Positions 63,878-64,000 of a stretch of 64,000 bases of DNA are shown here, piece after piece. Source of the stretch: Clostridia bacterium (GTDB lineage: Bacteria; Bacillota_A; Clostridia; TANB77; CAG-508); assembly GCA_022791475.1 (NCBI GenBank), contig JAAVZD010000004.1, forward strand, positions 124,001 to 188,000, written 5' to 3'. Each line of letters starts with the position of its first letter. Within the stretch, counting starts at the first letter, position 1. The notes under the pieces are model-generated. The model was not told the DNA's origin. It worked only from the letters and a program-made list of their open reading frames with translations, and made no database searches. The position numbers were made by a program, and so were the translations under genes.

Positions 63878-64000
63878 ATGGTTAAATCAGTCTTAAAAGA
63901 AATTATAATTACATTAGTACTATGTATAGCCATTTTATTAATACTAGGTATTATATTTTATGATTATAATCCATTATCAAAAATAGTACCAAATAAAGTG
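63878..64000 (+). CDS. Partial membrane protein, type IV pilus operon
   Basis: ATG 63878 after AAAGGAG opens a frame of at least 41 codons, cut by the window end. It begins MVKSVLKEIIITLVLCIAIL and contains one membrane span. Position suggests the third gene of the pilus operon; identity unknown. Confidence 0.6.
   Translation, partial: MVKSVLKEIIITLVLCIAILLILGIIFYDYNPLSKIVPNKV

Noticed and set aside
1..64000. CRISPR array, prophage or rRNA operon
   Set aside because: No regularly spaced direct repeats, no phage structural genes and no rRNA sequence were seen. The repeats present are dispersed palindromes.

Overview
The window is AT-rich, low-GC Firmicutes DNA. It carries endospore genes (a SpoIVFA/SpoIVFB pair, a YyaC-like spore protease, a SpoVB-type flippase), the fermentative bifunctional AdhE, strong AGGAGG ribosome binding sites and a T-box leader. 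Together these point to an anaerobic, spore-forming member of the Clostridia, probably an uncultured host-associated lineage. I cannot name the species. Most of the DNA is chromosomal housekeeping, with small accessory genes, dispersed palindromic repeats and one repeat-associated transposase in between.

Layout. 1-5.5 kb: NAD and nucleotide housekeeping (NrtR-like regulator, DUF84 NTPase, HAD phosphatase, nicotinate phosphoribosyltransferase) plus small accessory genes. 5.7-12 kb: a coupled gene pair sharing a Gly/Asn-rich motif, NUDIX, hslO, pth, a REP-associated (Y1) transposase bracketed by REP-like repeats, and RNase G. 12-24 kb: acyl-CoA synthetase, guanylate-kinase-like protein, rimO, an M23 peptidase, an ArsR-controlled metal ATPase, a GT-C-like membrane protein and two pseudouridine synthases. 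24-32 kb: sporulation genes, scpB, proS, a PHP phosphoesterase. 32-45 kb: leuS, rdgB, adhE, an LPxAG-like surface protein, a VanW protein, and aspS with a T-box. 45-58 kb: an S1 protein, a winged-helix protein, an orphan VirD4-like ATPase, a lipid flippase, HU, an M23 peptidase, prs, a GH3 enzyme, Fic, tRNA-Leu. 58-64 kb: a TPR membrane protein, uppP, and the start of a type IV pilus operon (PilM-PilN fusion, PilO).

The most striking signal is recoding-like. Six genes (hslO, pth, metal ATPase, scpB, aspS, TPR protein) are interrupted by +1 frameshifts at seven places. At all seven the zero frame reads an in-frame CGG codon, and skipping its C restores the frame and yields GGN, glycine. In aspS, pth, hslO and the ATPase a glycine is what the family has at that place. 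By my reading the other genes contain only three CGG codons read in the normal frame, all in two genes with less A-biased codon use, whereas the trinucleotide CGG out of frame occurs dozens of times. AspRS and Pth are normally essential, so either this lineage reads CGG-N as glycine by +1 frameshifting or four-base decoding, or the sequence carries a systematic inserted-C artefact. Raw reads, the tRNA set and peptides would decide. Two further interruptions are of another kind (-1 at A-runs, 2689-2694 and 5871-5877).

Limits: everything was done by eye without searches. Names rest on motifs and length. Promoters, terminators and repeats are sequence matches only.
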